Shown: positions 9,256 through 19,732, counted from the stretch's first letter. The stretch is 64,000 bases of DNA from Pseudomonas putida (GCF_002741075.1 NZ_CP016634.1:4308001-4372000); one strand, 5' to 3'. Made by a program: numbers and translations. Notes: generated by a model from the letters alone, not told the origin.

Positions 9256-11694
9256 TCAAGCAGGGTTCGCTTGGGCCACCACCTCTTCCATGCGTTCTTT
9301 TTCGGCTTCCTTGATGTCTTCTTCGCTGATCATCTCGGCAATCACCCGCAAGCGCTCGACTACCCGTGCGTTGACACTGCCTTCGGGGAACTGGCCCTTC
9401 TCGTCAGGCGCCCCGGCCTCCTCGCCCACCAGCAAGCTCAGGGCCTCATCGGCCTGGCTGACGGCATAGACGTGGAACCGCCCGGCCTCGACCGCCTGCA
9501 CCACCCGTTCATCGAGCATCAGCGTGGCGACGTTGGCACGTGGGATGATCACCCCTTGCTCGCCCGTCAGGCCGCGAGCCTCACAGAGGCGGAAGAAGCC
9601 TTCGATCTTCTCGTTGACACCGCCCACCGCCTGCACCTCACCGAACTGGTTGATCGATCCGGTGATGGCGAAGCACTGCTTGAGCGGAGTACGGGACAAG
9701 GCCGAGATCAGCGTGCAGACTTCGCCGAGCGATGCGCTGTCCCCGTCGACATATCCATAGGACTGCTCCAGCGCGATGCTGGCCGAGATCGCCAGCGGGA
9801 ACTCCTGGGCATAGCGACTGCCCAGGTAACCGGTGAGGATCATCACGCCCTTGGAGTGAATCGGCTGGCCCAGGTTGACCTCGCGCTCGATGTCGACGAT
9901 GCCGCTGCCACCCGGGTAGACCGTGGCGGAGATCCGTGCCGGCATGCCGAACGCCGAATCCCCGACCTCGAGCACGGTCAGGCCGTTGCACTTGCCGATG
10001 GCGGCGCCCTCGGTGTCGATCAGGATGATGCCGGCGAGCATGTCGTCGAGCACCCGCTGCGAAACCCGTCCGGTGCGCGTGGCCTTGGCCTTGAGGGCGC
10101 GCTCGATATGCCCGGCATCGGTCATGTCCTCGCTGGCCAGTTGACGGATGAAGTCCGCCTCGCTGACCAACTGGAACAGGTCGCCGATACGCGCCGATAG
10201 GCGTGTCTGGTTCTCCGCCAGGCGAGCGCTGTAGGTGGCCAGGCGCGCCACGGCATCGCTGGTCAGCGGGGCCATGCCTTCCTCATTGGTGCGAGTGCGC
10301 AGCAACTGGGCGAACTGCTCGAGGTTCTCGTCGACCATCGGCATGTCTTCATCGAAGTCCACCAGTACCCGGAACATCTCCTGGAAATCCGAGTCGTGGT
10401 CCTGCAGGGCGTAGTACAGCTGGCGCGAGCCAATGATGACCAGCTTGATGGTGAGCGGGATCATTTGCGGCGTGAGGGTCACGCTGGCGACCCGCCCCAG
10501 CTCACCCAGCGGCGATTCCATCTTCAGCTTGCGCGATTGCAGGGCGCGCTTGAGGGCATCCCAGACGAACGGCTCGCCGAGCATCTTCTCCGCTTCAAGG
10601 ATCAGGAACCCCCCGTTGGCCCGGTGCAGCGCTCCTGGGCGCAGTTGGCGGTAGGAGGTATAGAGCGCGCCCTGGTCGGTGCTGTATTCGATACGGCCGA
10701 ACAGATTGTCGTAGGTCGGGTGCGGCTCGAAGACCATCGGCGCTCCACCGCTGACATGGTGGCCGACCACCAGGCTCGGGGCGTATTGCTCCTCAAGCAT
10801 CTTGCGCGCCGCCGCATCGGTCTTGCTGTCATCGACCAGTTGCTCGACCACGGTGCGCAGCAGGTTCAGTTGCATGGACTGCAGGTAGGCGCAGACGGCC
10901 GCATTCTCCGCATACTTTTCAGACAGCGGTGCCAGCAGTGGCTGAAGGGCCAGGGTGATGGTTTCTTCGTTGAGCTGACGCAGTTGGTTGTTCGATTCAC
11001 GCTTCCATTGCGGCAGGCTGGCCAGTTCCTCGTTGAGGCGTTCTTCCAGCTCGGCGATGTCCTCGTGGAACTGCTCGCGCACCTCTTCGGGCAACTGGGC
11101 GAACTCGGCCTCGTCCAGTGCCTTGCCATCGGCCATGGGGGTGAAAGCGACATTACTGGCGTCGCGGTACAGGGCCACGTCCTTTTCCAGCGACGCCCGT
11201 TCGATCACATCCAGGGCCCGGTCGTAGCGTTGGTTGAAGGCACGGTCGATCGCGCCTTTCTTCTGTTGGTAGGACGGATGCTCGAACACTGCCGGGAACG
11301 TGGCCAGCAGGTTGTCGATCAGCCCGTTCATGTCGGTGATGAATTCATTGGCGCTGCCGGCTGGCAGCTCCAGCGCCCGTGGCTCGCGAGTGTCGTCGAA
11401 GTTGTTGACATAGACCCAGTCAGACGGCGTCTGCTGGCGCTTACCCTCGGCCTTGAGGTAGCGCTTGACGAACGAGAAGCGGCCGGTGCCCGGCTCGCCC
11501 ATGACATACACGTTGTAGCCTGGGCGCGGCATGGCCACGCCGAACTGCAGGGCCTCTACGGCGCGTTCCTGGCCCAGGACCCCTCGAAACGGCTCCAGAT
11601 CGTCAGTGGTGGAAAAGGCAAACTGCTCAGCGGAGAAACGCCGGGTCAGGGCTTCGGGCGCGAGACGCAGGCGCGAGGCGACAGAATCGGGCAT
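9256..11694 (-). CDS. Lon-type AAA protease (LonB-like, S16)
   Basis: This 812-residue protein resembles P. aeruginosa PA4576. The N-terminal two thirds hold an AAA ATPase region with a long inserted helical domain (residues about 170-330). The C-terminal Lon protease domain carries the Ser-Lys dyad: Ser653 in DGDSASLG and Lys696 in VNEKIEGFF. The 43-residue spacing equals that of E. coli Lon (S679/K722). The N-terminal P-loop reads GEPGTGRFS, with Arg where Lys is normal, so nucleotide use may differ from classical Lon. It has no LAN substrate domain and no membrane segment. It probably degrades damaged or specific proteins; substrates are unknown. Confidence 0.88.
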   Translation of the reverse strand: MPDSVASRLRLAPEALTRRFSAEQFAFSTTDDLEPFRGVLGQERAVEALQFGVAMPRPGYNVYVMGEPGTGRFSFVKRYLKAEGKRQQTPSDWVYVNNFDDTREPRALELPAGSANEFITDMNGLIDNLLATFPAVFEHPSYQQKKGAIDRAFNQRYDRALDVIERASLEKDVALYRDASNVAFTPMADGKALDEAEFAQLPEEVREQFHEDIAELEERLNEELASLPQWKRESNNQLRQLNEETITLALQPLLAPLSEKYAENAAVCAYLQSMQLNLLRTVVEQLVDDSKTDAAARKMLEEQYAPSLVVGHHVSGGAPMVFEPHPTYDNLFGRIEYSTDQGALYTSYRQLRPGALHRANGGFLILEAEKMLGEPFVWDALKRALQSRKLKMESPLGELGRVASVTLTPQMIPLTIKLVIIGSRQLYYALQDHDSDFQEMFRVLVDFDEDMPMVDENLEQFAQLLRTRTNEEGMAPLTSDAVARLATYSARLAENQTRLSARIGDLFQLVSEADFIRQLASEDMTDAGHIERALKAKATRTGRVSQRVLDDMLAGIILIDTEGAAIGKCNGLTVLEVGDSAFGMPARISATVYPGGSGIVDIEREVNLGQPIHSKGVMILTGYLGSRYAQEFPLAISASIALEQSYGYVDGDSASLGEVCTLISALSRTPLKQCFAITGSINQFGEVQAVGGVNEKIEGFFRLCEARGLTGEQGVIIPRANVATLMLDERVVQAVEAGRFHVYAVSQADEALSLLVGEEAGAPDEKGQFPEGSVNARVVERLRVIAEMISEEDIKEAEKERMEEVVAQANPA

Positions 11695-11956
11695 TGGGTT
11701 TCCTTACTTCGGCGGGGCGGATGAAAGGCATTCTGGCGCTGCCTGCGCGCTGCTTGCAAGGCTTGGCAGGACTTTATGTCGCAGCCCAGCCGATGCGAAT
11801 GCGCAAGCAATTTTTCGCAATAAATAACGCAACCTTTGGATCGTGCCTAAACTCCAACCTGCGCGGGTGGGCGTATTGCTTTCCCGACCTGGCAACCGCG
11901 TTGCCAGAACCCTGACCATTGGTACGTCTACTGAAACCGAAAAAGAGAACAAAGCT

Positions 11957-12445
11957 ATGAAACGGATTCTTCTGGGTACTCTGTTCGCCGCTGTTTCGAT
12001 CAATGCCATGGCTGAAGCGCCAGGCGGCCCGAACTGCGGCTGGGGCAACTTGCTGTTCGAGGGCCAACGCGGTACACCGGCCCACTTCCTGGCTTCCACC
12101 ACCAACGGCACTTCCGGCAACGCGACCTTCGGCATGACCTCCGGCACCAACGGCTGCTCGACCAAGGCAGCGCTCACCTATGGCGGCAAATCCTGGTTCG
12201 CCATGAACGGTATGATGAACGAGCTTTCCGAAGACATGGCCCAGGGCCAGGGCGAAGCCCTGACTACCTATGCCGTGGTCCTTGGTGTGGCACCTGAAGA
12301 CCGCGCGCACTTCGCCGCTGTCACTCACCAGCACTTCAGCGAAATCTTCAGCAGCGCCGACGTCACGGCCGAGACCGTCCACAGCAACACGCTCGCTGTT
12401 CTCAAGAGTGACCCACGCCTGGCCAAATACGCCACCGAGGCTTGA
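11957..12445 (+). CDS. DUF3015 family exported protein
   Basis: This 162-residue protein has a signal peptide (MKRILLGTLFAAVSINAMAEA) and a mature part with the DUF3015 pattern GPNCGWGNLLFEGQRG, a Ser/Thr/Gly-rich segment, and a later helical region ending LKSDPRLAKYATEA. Two cysteines (GPNCG and TNGCST) could form a disulfide in the periplasm. The function is unknown. The ATG was chosen because it gives the signal peptide; its Shine-Dalgarno is weak (AAGAGAAC). It is followed by a strong hairpin, then the DUF4105 gene. Confidence 0.85.
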   Translation: MKRILLGTLFAAVSINAMAEAPGGPNCGWGNLLFEGQRGTPAHFLASTTNGTSGNATFGMTSGTNGCSTKAALTYGGKSWFAMNGMMNELSEDMAQGQGEALTTYAVVLGVAPEDRAHFAAVTHQHFSEIFSSADVTAETVHSNTLAVLKSDPRLAKYATEA

Positions 12446-12456
12446 GTCCTGCCCTT

Positions 12457-12478
12457 CCCGCCCCGGCTCCGGGGCGGG
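12457..12478 (+). terminator. Hairpin between the DUF3015 and DUF4105 genes
   Basis: A ten-base GC stem (CCCGCCCCGG/CCGGGGCGGG) with a two-base loop and a short TT tail lies 12 bases after the stop. It may reduce read-through into the next gene. Confidence 0.6.
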
Positions 12479-12524
12479 TTCGGTCACTTTCACCTTCGGC
12501 ATCATCCAGACGTAGTTGCCCGAT

Positions 12525-14378
12525 ATGCTCAAACGCTTCGCTTCCCTGGCGCTGGTCGCCAGTGCTCCACTTCATGCCGCGCCACAGCTCGATCAGGCGC
12601 GCGTCCAACAACTGGCCTCCACCCCTTACTGGATTGCCCTGGGTCATTACGAAACGGCCAAGCTCGGCGGCTGGCGCAGCTATGTGGACGATGATGCGTT
12701 CTTCCTGGCCCCCGATGGCGCCCATCACCCCGACCAGGAGCTCCAGGCCACGGTCCAGGCTCTGTATGCCCCGGCCAGCCTGGGCGACAAGCATGCCCAG
12801 TGCGTCTTCCCCGCCCGCACCCGCTGGCTGCGCGAGCAACTGCAGCTCACGGACTTGCCACAACCGAACTGCCAGGAATTCACCACCTGGTACAAATCCA
12901 TCGATCCGCACAGCGCCGTGCTGGTCTTCCCGGCGGCCTACCTGAACAGCCCGTCCTCGATGTTCGGCCATACCCTGCTACGCATCGACCAGTCCAACAC
13001 CCGCAGCGACGACACCACGCTGCTGAGCTACGCGATCAACTTCGGCGCCTACATCGAAGGCAGCGACAACAGCATCCTCTATGCCTGGAAGGGCCTGATG
13101 GGCGGCTATCCCGGCCTGTTCGCGCTGATGCCCTACCAAGAGAAGCTCTCGGAGTACCGTAGCCTGGAAAACCGCGATCTGTGGGAATACCAACTGGACC
13201 TGACCCCGGAGGAAACCGGGCGCATGGTCGAGCATGTATGGGAACTCAAGCAGATCCAGTTCGACTACTTCTTCTTCGACGAAAACTGCTCCTACCGCTT
13301 GCTGGAGCTGCTGCAAGTCGCGCGCCCCAGCCTGGACCTCACTTCGCAGTTCCCGCTGACGGCCATCCCCACCGACACGGTCAAGGCGGTCAAGCAGTCC
13401 GGCCTGGTCGCCAGCGTCCATTACCGCCCCTCGCGCGAGCGCGAGCTGCTGGCCCGTGCCGAATCCCTGGACCATGACGAAAAACAGCAAGTGCTGGCCG
13501 TCAGTGCCGATACCGCAGAACTGCAGGCGCCGGCCTTCACCGCCCTGCCCCGCGAGCGGCAGGCCCTCGTGCAGGACGCCGCCTACCGCCTGGAGCGTTA
13601 CCGCGCCAACGGCCAGGCCCGTGATCCGGCCCAAGCCCGGCGCAGCTTCGAGCTGTTGCAGGCCATCAACCGCAACCCACCACCGCCCCTGGCGATCGAG
13701 CGGCCGGGCCTGCCGGAGAACGGCCATCAGTCCCGCACCTGGCAACTGGGTGTCGGCACCCGCGAGGACCGCGCCTACGCCGAATACGGCCTGCGCATGG
13801 CCTACCATGACCTCAACGACAACGCCTACGGGTTTCCGCTGGGCGCGCAAATAGAAATCCTGCAGCTCAAGTTGCGCCAGTACGAAAACAACGACTGGCA
13901 GGTGCAACGCCTGGACCTTGCGACCATCCGCTCCCTGACCCCGCGCAATGAGCTGCTCCAGCCTTGGTCCTGGCAGGTGGCGGGCGGCCTTGAGCGGGTA
14001 CCGGGCAAACATGACGACGAAGTGCTGGTCAGCCATGTCAACGGCGGTGCGGGTTCCACGTGGCAATTGGCCGACGGCCTCCTGGGCTTTGCACTGGGAA
14101 CGGTGCGGATCGAGCATCACAACGACTTCGCCCAGTTCATTGCCCCGGCGGCAGGGTTCAACGGCGGCCTGTTGTGGCGCAACGGTCTGGGCAATATGAC
14201 CCTGGAGGCCAAGGGTGACTACTTCACCAATGGCGAGGTGCGTCGCAGCCTGAGCCTCAACCAGCAGTGGGAGATCAGCCAGAACCTCGGGCTGCGGTTA
14301 AGCGCCAGCCGTGAGTTCAGCCATCTGGCGACCGCCCAGAACGAGGTGATGCTGGAGTTGAAGTGGTATCACTACTGA
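12525..14378 (+). CDS. DUF4105 family exported protein
   Basis: This 617-residue protein has a signal peptide (MLKRFASLALVASAPLHA) and a DUF4105 (Lnb N-terminal-like) domain. Typical elements are YWIALGHYE, VLVFPAAYLNSPSSMFGHTLLRID, YAINFGA and FDYFFFDENCSYRLLELL, which supplies possible catalytic Cys/His residues. The C-terminal 250 residues look like alternating beta strands ending MLELKWYHY, suggesting an outer-membrane barrel; this is inference. The ATG was preferred to the TTG three codons upstream. The function is unknown, with an envelope role likely. Confidence 0.85.
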   Translation: MLKRFASLALVASAPLHAAPQLDQARVQQLASTPYWIALGHYETAKLGGWRSYVDDDAFFLAPDGAHHPDQELQATVQALYAPASLGDKHAQCVFPARTRWLREQLQLTDLPQPNCQEFTTWYKSIDPHSAVLVFPAAYLNSPSSMFGHTLLRIDQSNTRSDDTTLLSYAINFGAYIEGSDNSILYAWKGLMGGYPGLFALMPYQEKLSEYRSLENRDLWEYQLDLTPEETGRMVEHVWELKQIQFDYFFFDENCSYRLLELLQVARPSLDLTSQFPLTAIPTDTVKAVKQSGLVASVHYRPSRERELLARAESLDHDEKQQVLAVSADTAELQAPAFTALPRERQALVQDAAYRLERYRANGQARDPAQARRSFELLQAINRNPPPPLAIERPGLPENGHQSRTWQLGVGTREDRAYAEYGLRMAYHDLNDNAYGFPLGAQIEILQLKLRQYENNDWQVQRLDLATIRSLTPRNELLQPWSWQVAGGLERVPGKHDDEVLVSHVNGGAGSTWQLADGLLGFALGTVRIEHHNDFAQFIAPAAGFNGGLLWRNGLGNMTLEAKGDYFTNGEVRRSLSLNQQWEISQNLGLRLSASREFSHLATAQNEVMLELKWYHY

Positions 14379-14391
14379 GTCGATGCGCTTC

Positions 14392-14437
14392 GTGCGTAAA
14401 CCCGCGCCCATCGTGGGAGCGGGGACACCCGCGAAGC
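14392..14437. repeat. REP pair, degenerate
   Basis: CGTAAACCCGCGCCCA and GTGGGAGCGGGGACACCCGCGAA are imperfect inverted REP units just after the DUF4105 gene. Confidence 0.7.
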
Positions 14438-14539
14438 GGCCGGCACACTGCAACGCCGAGCGACTCATTGACACGGTTTTGACGCCCCACCGACAAATCG
14501 CCGCCTAGACTTCCCCGCATCGTTCGGAGGTATGTGGTC

Positions 14540-14896
14540 ATGCGCGGGTGCGGGCTCGGGTTGTGGATAATGTTGTCGCTCGCAGGTTGCCAGTCGGCCC
14601 ACCAGCAGATGATCGACCAGGGCTATCCGCCCGCCTACGCCGACGGTTTCGAGGACGGCTGCGGCAGCGGTCGCCAGGCGGCAGGGTTGATGGTCGGAGG
14701 CTTTCGCAAGAACGTGCCGCGCTACCTGCACGATCGCCAGTACGAAACCGGCTGGGACGACGGTTTTCGCCAGTGCAATGCAATGCAGTCCAACGAAGAT
14801 CTACGCCAGTATCGCGAACGCTATTGGGATGAGCGCGACCGGCAATGGCAGCAAGAAAAAGACCGCGACGCCGCACGCGCCTATCGCCGCCAATGA
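14540..14896 (+). CDS. Small lipoprotein
   Basis: This 118-residue protein has a type II signal peptide (MRGCGLGLWIMLSLAGC) whose LAGC lipobox predicts lipidation at Cys17. The mature part repeats a G-F/W-D/E-D-G pattern (YADGFEDGCGSGR and YETGWDDGFRQC), and the C-terminal 40 residues form a charged helix rich in Arg, Asp and Gln. GGAGG lies nine bases before the chosen ATG; a GTG two codons earlier is too close to it. The function is unknown. Confidence 0.75.
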   Translation: MRGCGLGLWIMLSLAGCQSAHQQMIDQGYPPAYADGFEDGCGSGRQAAGLMVGGFRKNVPRYLHDRQYETGWDDGFRQCNAMQSNEDLRQYRERYWDERDRQWQQEKDRDAARAYRRQ

Positions 14897-14963
14897 GTCG
14901 CAAACGGACAACCGTTGAAACCCGCAAGCTGCCACCATGGTCTCCTGCACAAGGAGGCCTTTC

Positions 14964-15461
14964 ATGAGTCGAGCATTCGTCAACGAAGACCAGGCCGCTG
15001 CCCAGGCCAACCAGCCGGTGGAACGACGGGTCAGTGACCAACCCAACTACGTCACCGCCAGCGGGCTCGCCCAATTGCAGCAACGCGTGGCCGAGCTCAA
15101 CACACTGCGCAGCGAACTGCTGGCCCAAGGCGAACGTGCCGACCAGCAGCGCCTGGCCGACAGCGAACGGGATTTGCGCTACTTCTCCGCGCGTGTGCAG
15201 AGCGCCCAGGTCGTGCCCCCCGCCCACTCCACCGAGAAAGTGCAGATCGGCAGCCGGGTGACCTTCGTCGACGAACAGGACCAGCAACACACGGTGCAAC
15301 TGGTAGGCGAAGACCAGGCCGACGCCACGCGCGGCCTGATCAACTGGGGTTCCCCGCTGGGCCGAGCGCTGCTGGGGGCGGGGCCGGGGGATCAAGTGCT
15401 GTGGCGACGACCTGCAGGGGATCAGTCGATCGAGATCGTCAGCATCGAAGGCGAGCCCTAG
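14964..15461 (+). CDS. GreA/GreB-family elongation-factor-like protein
   Basis: This 165-residue protein has a helical hairpin (about residues 35-85, YVTASGLAQLQQRVAELNTLR) and a C-terminal Gre domain (VQIGSRVTFVDEQDQQHTVQLVGEDQAD, then NWGSPLGRALLGAGPGDQVLWRRP). Gre factors insert the coiled coil into the RNA polymerase secondary channel and use an acidic tip to stimulate RNA cleavage. The GDLKENAEY tip of GreA is absent here, so it may act as a variant or antagonist. AAGGAGG precedes the ATG. The stop codon's last base is the first base of a repeat element. Confidence 0.85.
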   Translation: MSRAFVNEDQAAAQANQPVERRVSDQPNYVTASGLAQLQQRVAELNTLRSELLAQGERADQQRLADSERDLRYFSARVQSAQVVPPAHSTEKVQIGSRVTFVDEQDQQHTVQLVGEDQADATRGLINWGSPLGRALLGAGPGDQVLWRRPAGDQSIEIVSIEGEP

Positions 15462-15549
15462 GGTCTGTATGAAAAGTCTTGAGACGAAGGTCAGGCAAGG
15501 CTGTTTTCAACGCAGCATCACCGAGTATCAAGGCTTTTCGTACAGAGCC
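15461..15549. mobile_element. MITE-like element, copy A (89 bp)
   Basis: The ends GGGTCTGTATGAAAAG and (complement) GGCTCTGTACGAAAAG form a terminal inverted repeat flanked by TA on both sides. No ORF is present. A related 137 bp copy lies at 60842-60978; copy A lacks 48 internal bases. The element begins at the G of the preceding gene's TAG stop codon. The parent IS family is not identified. Confidence 0.65.
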
Positions 15550-15563
15550 TAAAACATCGGGCG

Positions 15564-15593
15564 CCCTTTTCGCGGGTAAACCCGCGAAAAGGG
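15564..15593 (-). terminator. REP-type hairpin after gdhA
   Basis: A perfect 14-base stem (CCCTTTTCGCGGGT and its complement) with an AA loop lies 14 bases beyond the gdhA stop. It combines a REP core with extended arms and likely terminates gdhA transcripts. Confidence 0.65.
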
Positions 15594-15606
15594 CCAGTGC
15601 GGCGTT

Positions 15607-17130
<1,524 letters not shown>

Positions 17131-17180
17131 CTACAGACAGGGCCCAGATTCGTTGAAACAGCGCGCCAAACGCCCGGCAC

Positions 17181-17207
17181 AAAAATGGGGCCCCGAAGGG
17201 CCCCATT
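17181..17207 (-). terminator. Terminator after ettA
   Basis: An AATGGGGC.../...GCCCCATT stem followed on the minus strand by TTTTT lies 22 bases after the ettA stop. Confidence 0.85.
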
Positions 17208-17228
17208 CTTGTGCAGCACTTTGCCGGC

Positions 17229-18896
17229 TTACTGGGCCAGCTTCTTGTGACGTACCCGGTGCGGCTGGGCAGCGGCATCGCCCAGGCGCTTCTTGCGGTC
17301 GGCTTCGTACTCGGTGTAGTTGCCCTCGAAGAACACCACGTTCGAGTCGTCCTCGTAGGCCAGGATGTGGGTGGCCACACGGTCCAGGAACCACCGGTCG
17401 TGGGAAATCACAATCGCGGCGCCCGGGAAGTCCAGCAGGGCTTCTTCGAGCGAGCGCAGGGTTTCGACGTCGAGGTCGTTGGACGGTTCGTCGAGCAGCA
17501 GGACGTTACCGCCCTCCTTCAGGGTCAGGGCCAGGTGCAGACGGCCACGCTCACCACCGGAGAGGTCCTTGACGAACTTCTGCTGGTCGCCACCTTTGAA
17601 GTTGAAACGGCCGACATAGGTACGCGATGGGATTTCATAGTTGCCGATGCGGATCACGTCCGAACCGTCGGAGACCTGCTGGAACACGGTCTTGCTGCCG
17701 TCCAGGTCCTCGCGGCTCTGGTCGACGCAGGCCAGTTGCACGGTTTCACCGATCTCGATGCTGCCCGAGTCCGGCTGTTCCTTGCCCATCAGCATGCGGA
17801 ACAGGGTCGACTTACCGGCACCGTTGCCGCCGATCACGCCAACGATGGCGCCCTTGGGCATGGCGAACGACAGGTTGTCGATCAGTACACGATCGCCATA
17901 GCCCTTGGTGACGTTCTTGAACTCGATGACCTTGTCACCCAGGCGTGGACCAGCCGGGATGTAGATCTCGTTGGTCTCGCTGCGCTTCTGGAATTCCTGC
18001 GATTGCATCTCCTCGAAGCGTGCCAGACGAGCCTTGGACTTGGACTGACGGGCCTTGGCGCCTTTGCGCACCCATTCCAGTTCTTCCTTCATGGCCCGCT
18101 CGTGAGCGCTCTGCTGCTTGGATTCCTGCTCCAGGCGCGCCGACTTGGCTTCCAGCCAGCCCGAGTAGTTGCCTTCGTATGGAATACCGGCGCCGCGGTC
18201 CAGCTCAAGGATCCAGCCTGCGACGTTGTCCAGGAAGTAACGGTCGTGGGTGATCGCCACCACAGTGCCCGGGAAGTCGTGCAGGAAGTGCTCCAGCCAG
18301 GCCACCGAGTCGGCGTCCAGGTGGTTGGTCGGCTCGTCCAGCAGCAGCATGTCGGGGGCCGACAGCAGCAGGCGGCACAGGGCCACACGGCGCTTCTCGC
18401 CGCCGGAAAGGTGTTCGATCTTGGCCTCCCATGGCGGCAGGCGCAGGGCGTCGGCGGCAACCTCCAACTGACGCTCCAGATTGTGGCCGTCGGAGGCCTG
18501 CAGGATGGCTTCGAGCTTGGCCTGCTCGGCGGCCAGCTTGTCGAAGTCGGCATCCGGCTCGGCATAGGCGGCATAGACCTCATCCAGGCGCGCCTGGGCG
18601 TCCTTGATCACGCTCACCGCTTCCTCGACGACCTCACGGACGGTCTTGCTCGCGTCCAGCTGAGGTTCCTGGGGCAGGTAGCCGACATTGATATCCGGCA
18701 TCGGACGGGCTTCGCCGTCGAACTCCTTGTCGACGCCGGCCATGATGCGCAGCAGGGTCGATTTGCCCGCGCCGTTGAGGCCGAGCACACCGATCTTCGC
18801 GCCAGGGAAGAACGACAGGGAAATGTTCTTCAGGATTTCCCGCTTCGGCGGCACGACCTTGCTCAGCCGATGCATGGTGTAGACGTATTGAGCCAA
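17229..18896 (-). CDS. ettA: Energy-dependent translational throttle protein EttA (ABC-F)
   Basis: EttA binds the ribosomal E site and gates entry into elongation according to the ATP/ADP ratio. The protein has two ABC domains without membrane segments. The first has Walker A GLNGAGKST, signature LSGGEKRR and Walker B LLLDEPTNHLD; the second has GGNGAGKST, LSGGERGR and LLLDEPSNDLD. The arm insertion and PtIM linker lie between them. I chose TTG at 18896, which gives MAQYVYTMHR and 555 residues, the E. coli length; GAGGG is eight bases upstream, while an alternative TTG two codons earlier is too close. Confidence 0.95.
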   Translation of the reverse strand: MAQYVYTMHRLSKVVPPKREILKNISLSFFPGAKIGVLGLNGAGKSTLLRIMAGVDKEFDGEARPMPDINVGYLPQEPQLDASKTVREVVEEAVSVIKDAQARLDEVYAAYAEPDADFDKLAAEQAKLEAILQASDGHNLERQLEVAADALRLPPWEAKIEHLSGGEKRRVALCRLLLSAPDMLLLDEPTNHLDADSVAWLEHFLHDFPGTVVAITHDRYFLDNVAGWILELDRGAGIPYEGNYSGWLEAKSARLEQESKQQSAHERAMKEELEWVRKGAKARQSKSKARLARFEEMQSQEFQKRSETNEIYIPAGPRLGDKVIEFKNVTKGYGDRVLIDNLSFAMPKGAIVGVIGGNGAGKSTLFRMLMGKEQPDSGSIEIGETVQLACVDQSREDLDGSKTVFQQVSDGSDVIRIGNYEIPSRTYVGRFNFKGGDQQKFVKDLSGGERGRLHLALTLKEGGNVLLLDEPSNDLDVETLRSLEEALLDFPGAAIVISHDRWFLDRVATHILAYEDDSNVVFFEGNYTEYEADRKKRLGDAAAQPHRVRHKKLAQ

Positions 18897-19146
18897 AACC
18901 AAGCCCTCTATCAGAAAGGTAAAGACAACGACCCCGGCATGGGCCAGGGGGCTGTGTTTACGGGGTGTCGTTGAACAAAGTGGGCCATTCTACGCCAAGT
19001 CGTGGCGTTTCACAGATGGCGGGGCATCGAATGGGGCTGCATTGAAGGCCAAGCGCCCCGGCAAGGCCGCTCCCGTTCGTACGCAGCGGCACCGGTGGGA
19101 GCGACCTTGTGCCGTGAGGGAGGGCACAGCCCTCGCCGAGGCTTGC

Positions 19147-19539
19147 TCAGACGTGAGCTTGTTTCACCTTGCCGCGAGGCAGGCGGCAACGGTCGTTCTG
19201 CTCGGCCAGGCGCGCCGCCCAGGCCGCCTTGACGCTGAAGCTACCGGTACGTGCCGGCTTGCTCATGCCTTGCTTGGCGGTAGGTTGGGCGGCTGGCTTA
19301 GCGGCAGATTTTACCGAAGGCGCAGCTACAGCAACCGGCTCGACGGCTGCGTTGGCCGACTTGCGCAGCTCAGCCAGCGAAGGGCTCTTGCGCACCGCCG
19401 CGCTGGCCGCATCTGGCTTTGCCAGCGAACGCTGGCAGGACTTGCAGGATACGTCGTCGGTCACGGCAGTGCTGACCAGGGTCTGACTGCTGCGCCCACA
19501 GGCGGAATCGAGGCCATTGGTGGAATAGTGAGTAACCAA
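19147..19539 (-). CDS. Small Cys-containing protein with an Ala/Lys/Pro-rich basic tail
   Basis: This 130-residue hypothetical protein starts at TTG (GGAG nine bases upstream), giving MVTHYSTNGLDSACG. The N-terminal 45 residues carry H4, C14 and a CKSC pair (VSCKSCQRSLAKP), a pattern that could bind zinc. The rest is rich in Ala, Lys, Pro and Ser (AAKPAAQPTAKQ) and ends in a basic segment, RCRLPRGKVKQ. This looks like a small nucleic-acid-binding protein, by inference only. A longer N-terminal extension is open but has no good start. Confidence 0.65.
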   Translation of the reverse strand: MVTHYSTNGLDSACGRSSQTLVSTAVTDDVSCKSCQRSLAKPDAASAAVRKSPSLAELRKSANAAVEPVAVAAPSVKSAAKPAAQPTAKQGMSKPARTGSFSVKAAWAARLAEQNDRCRLPRGKVKQAHV

Positions 19540-19694
19540 AACCGTACATCTCCAGAAGCGTTGACTATGAAGCGGCCGGCATTCTCGCACAGCTTGAAGG
19601 GTCTTGCCGAACAGGATATCGACCATCGGCAGAGGACAGGGGAGTGGCACTTAGCCATAATTCAAGGCATGCTAGTCGGCTTGATGCGCCACTC

Positions 19695-19700
19695 TATAAT
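19695..19700 (+). promoter_or_regulatory. Candidate -10 element for morA
   Basis: A perfect TATAAT lies 33 bases before the morA ATG. The -35 region 16-17 bases upstream is weak, so activator dependence is possible. Confidence 0.4.
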
Positions 19701-19732
19701 AGTGCGCCCGGCGATCTGCCTCGGCACATCCC

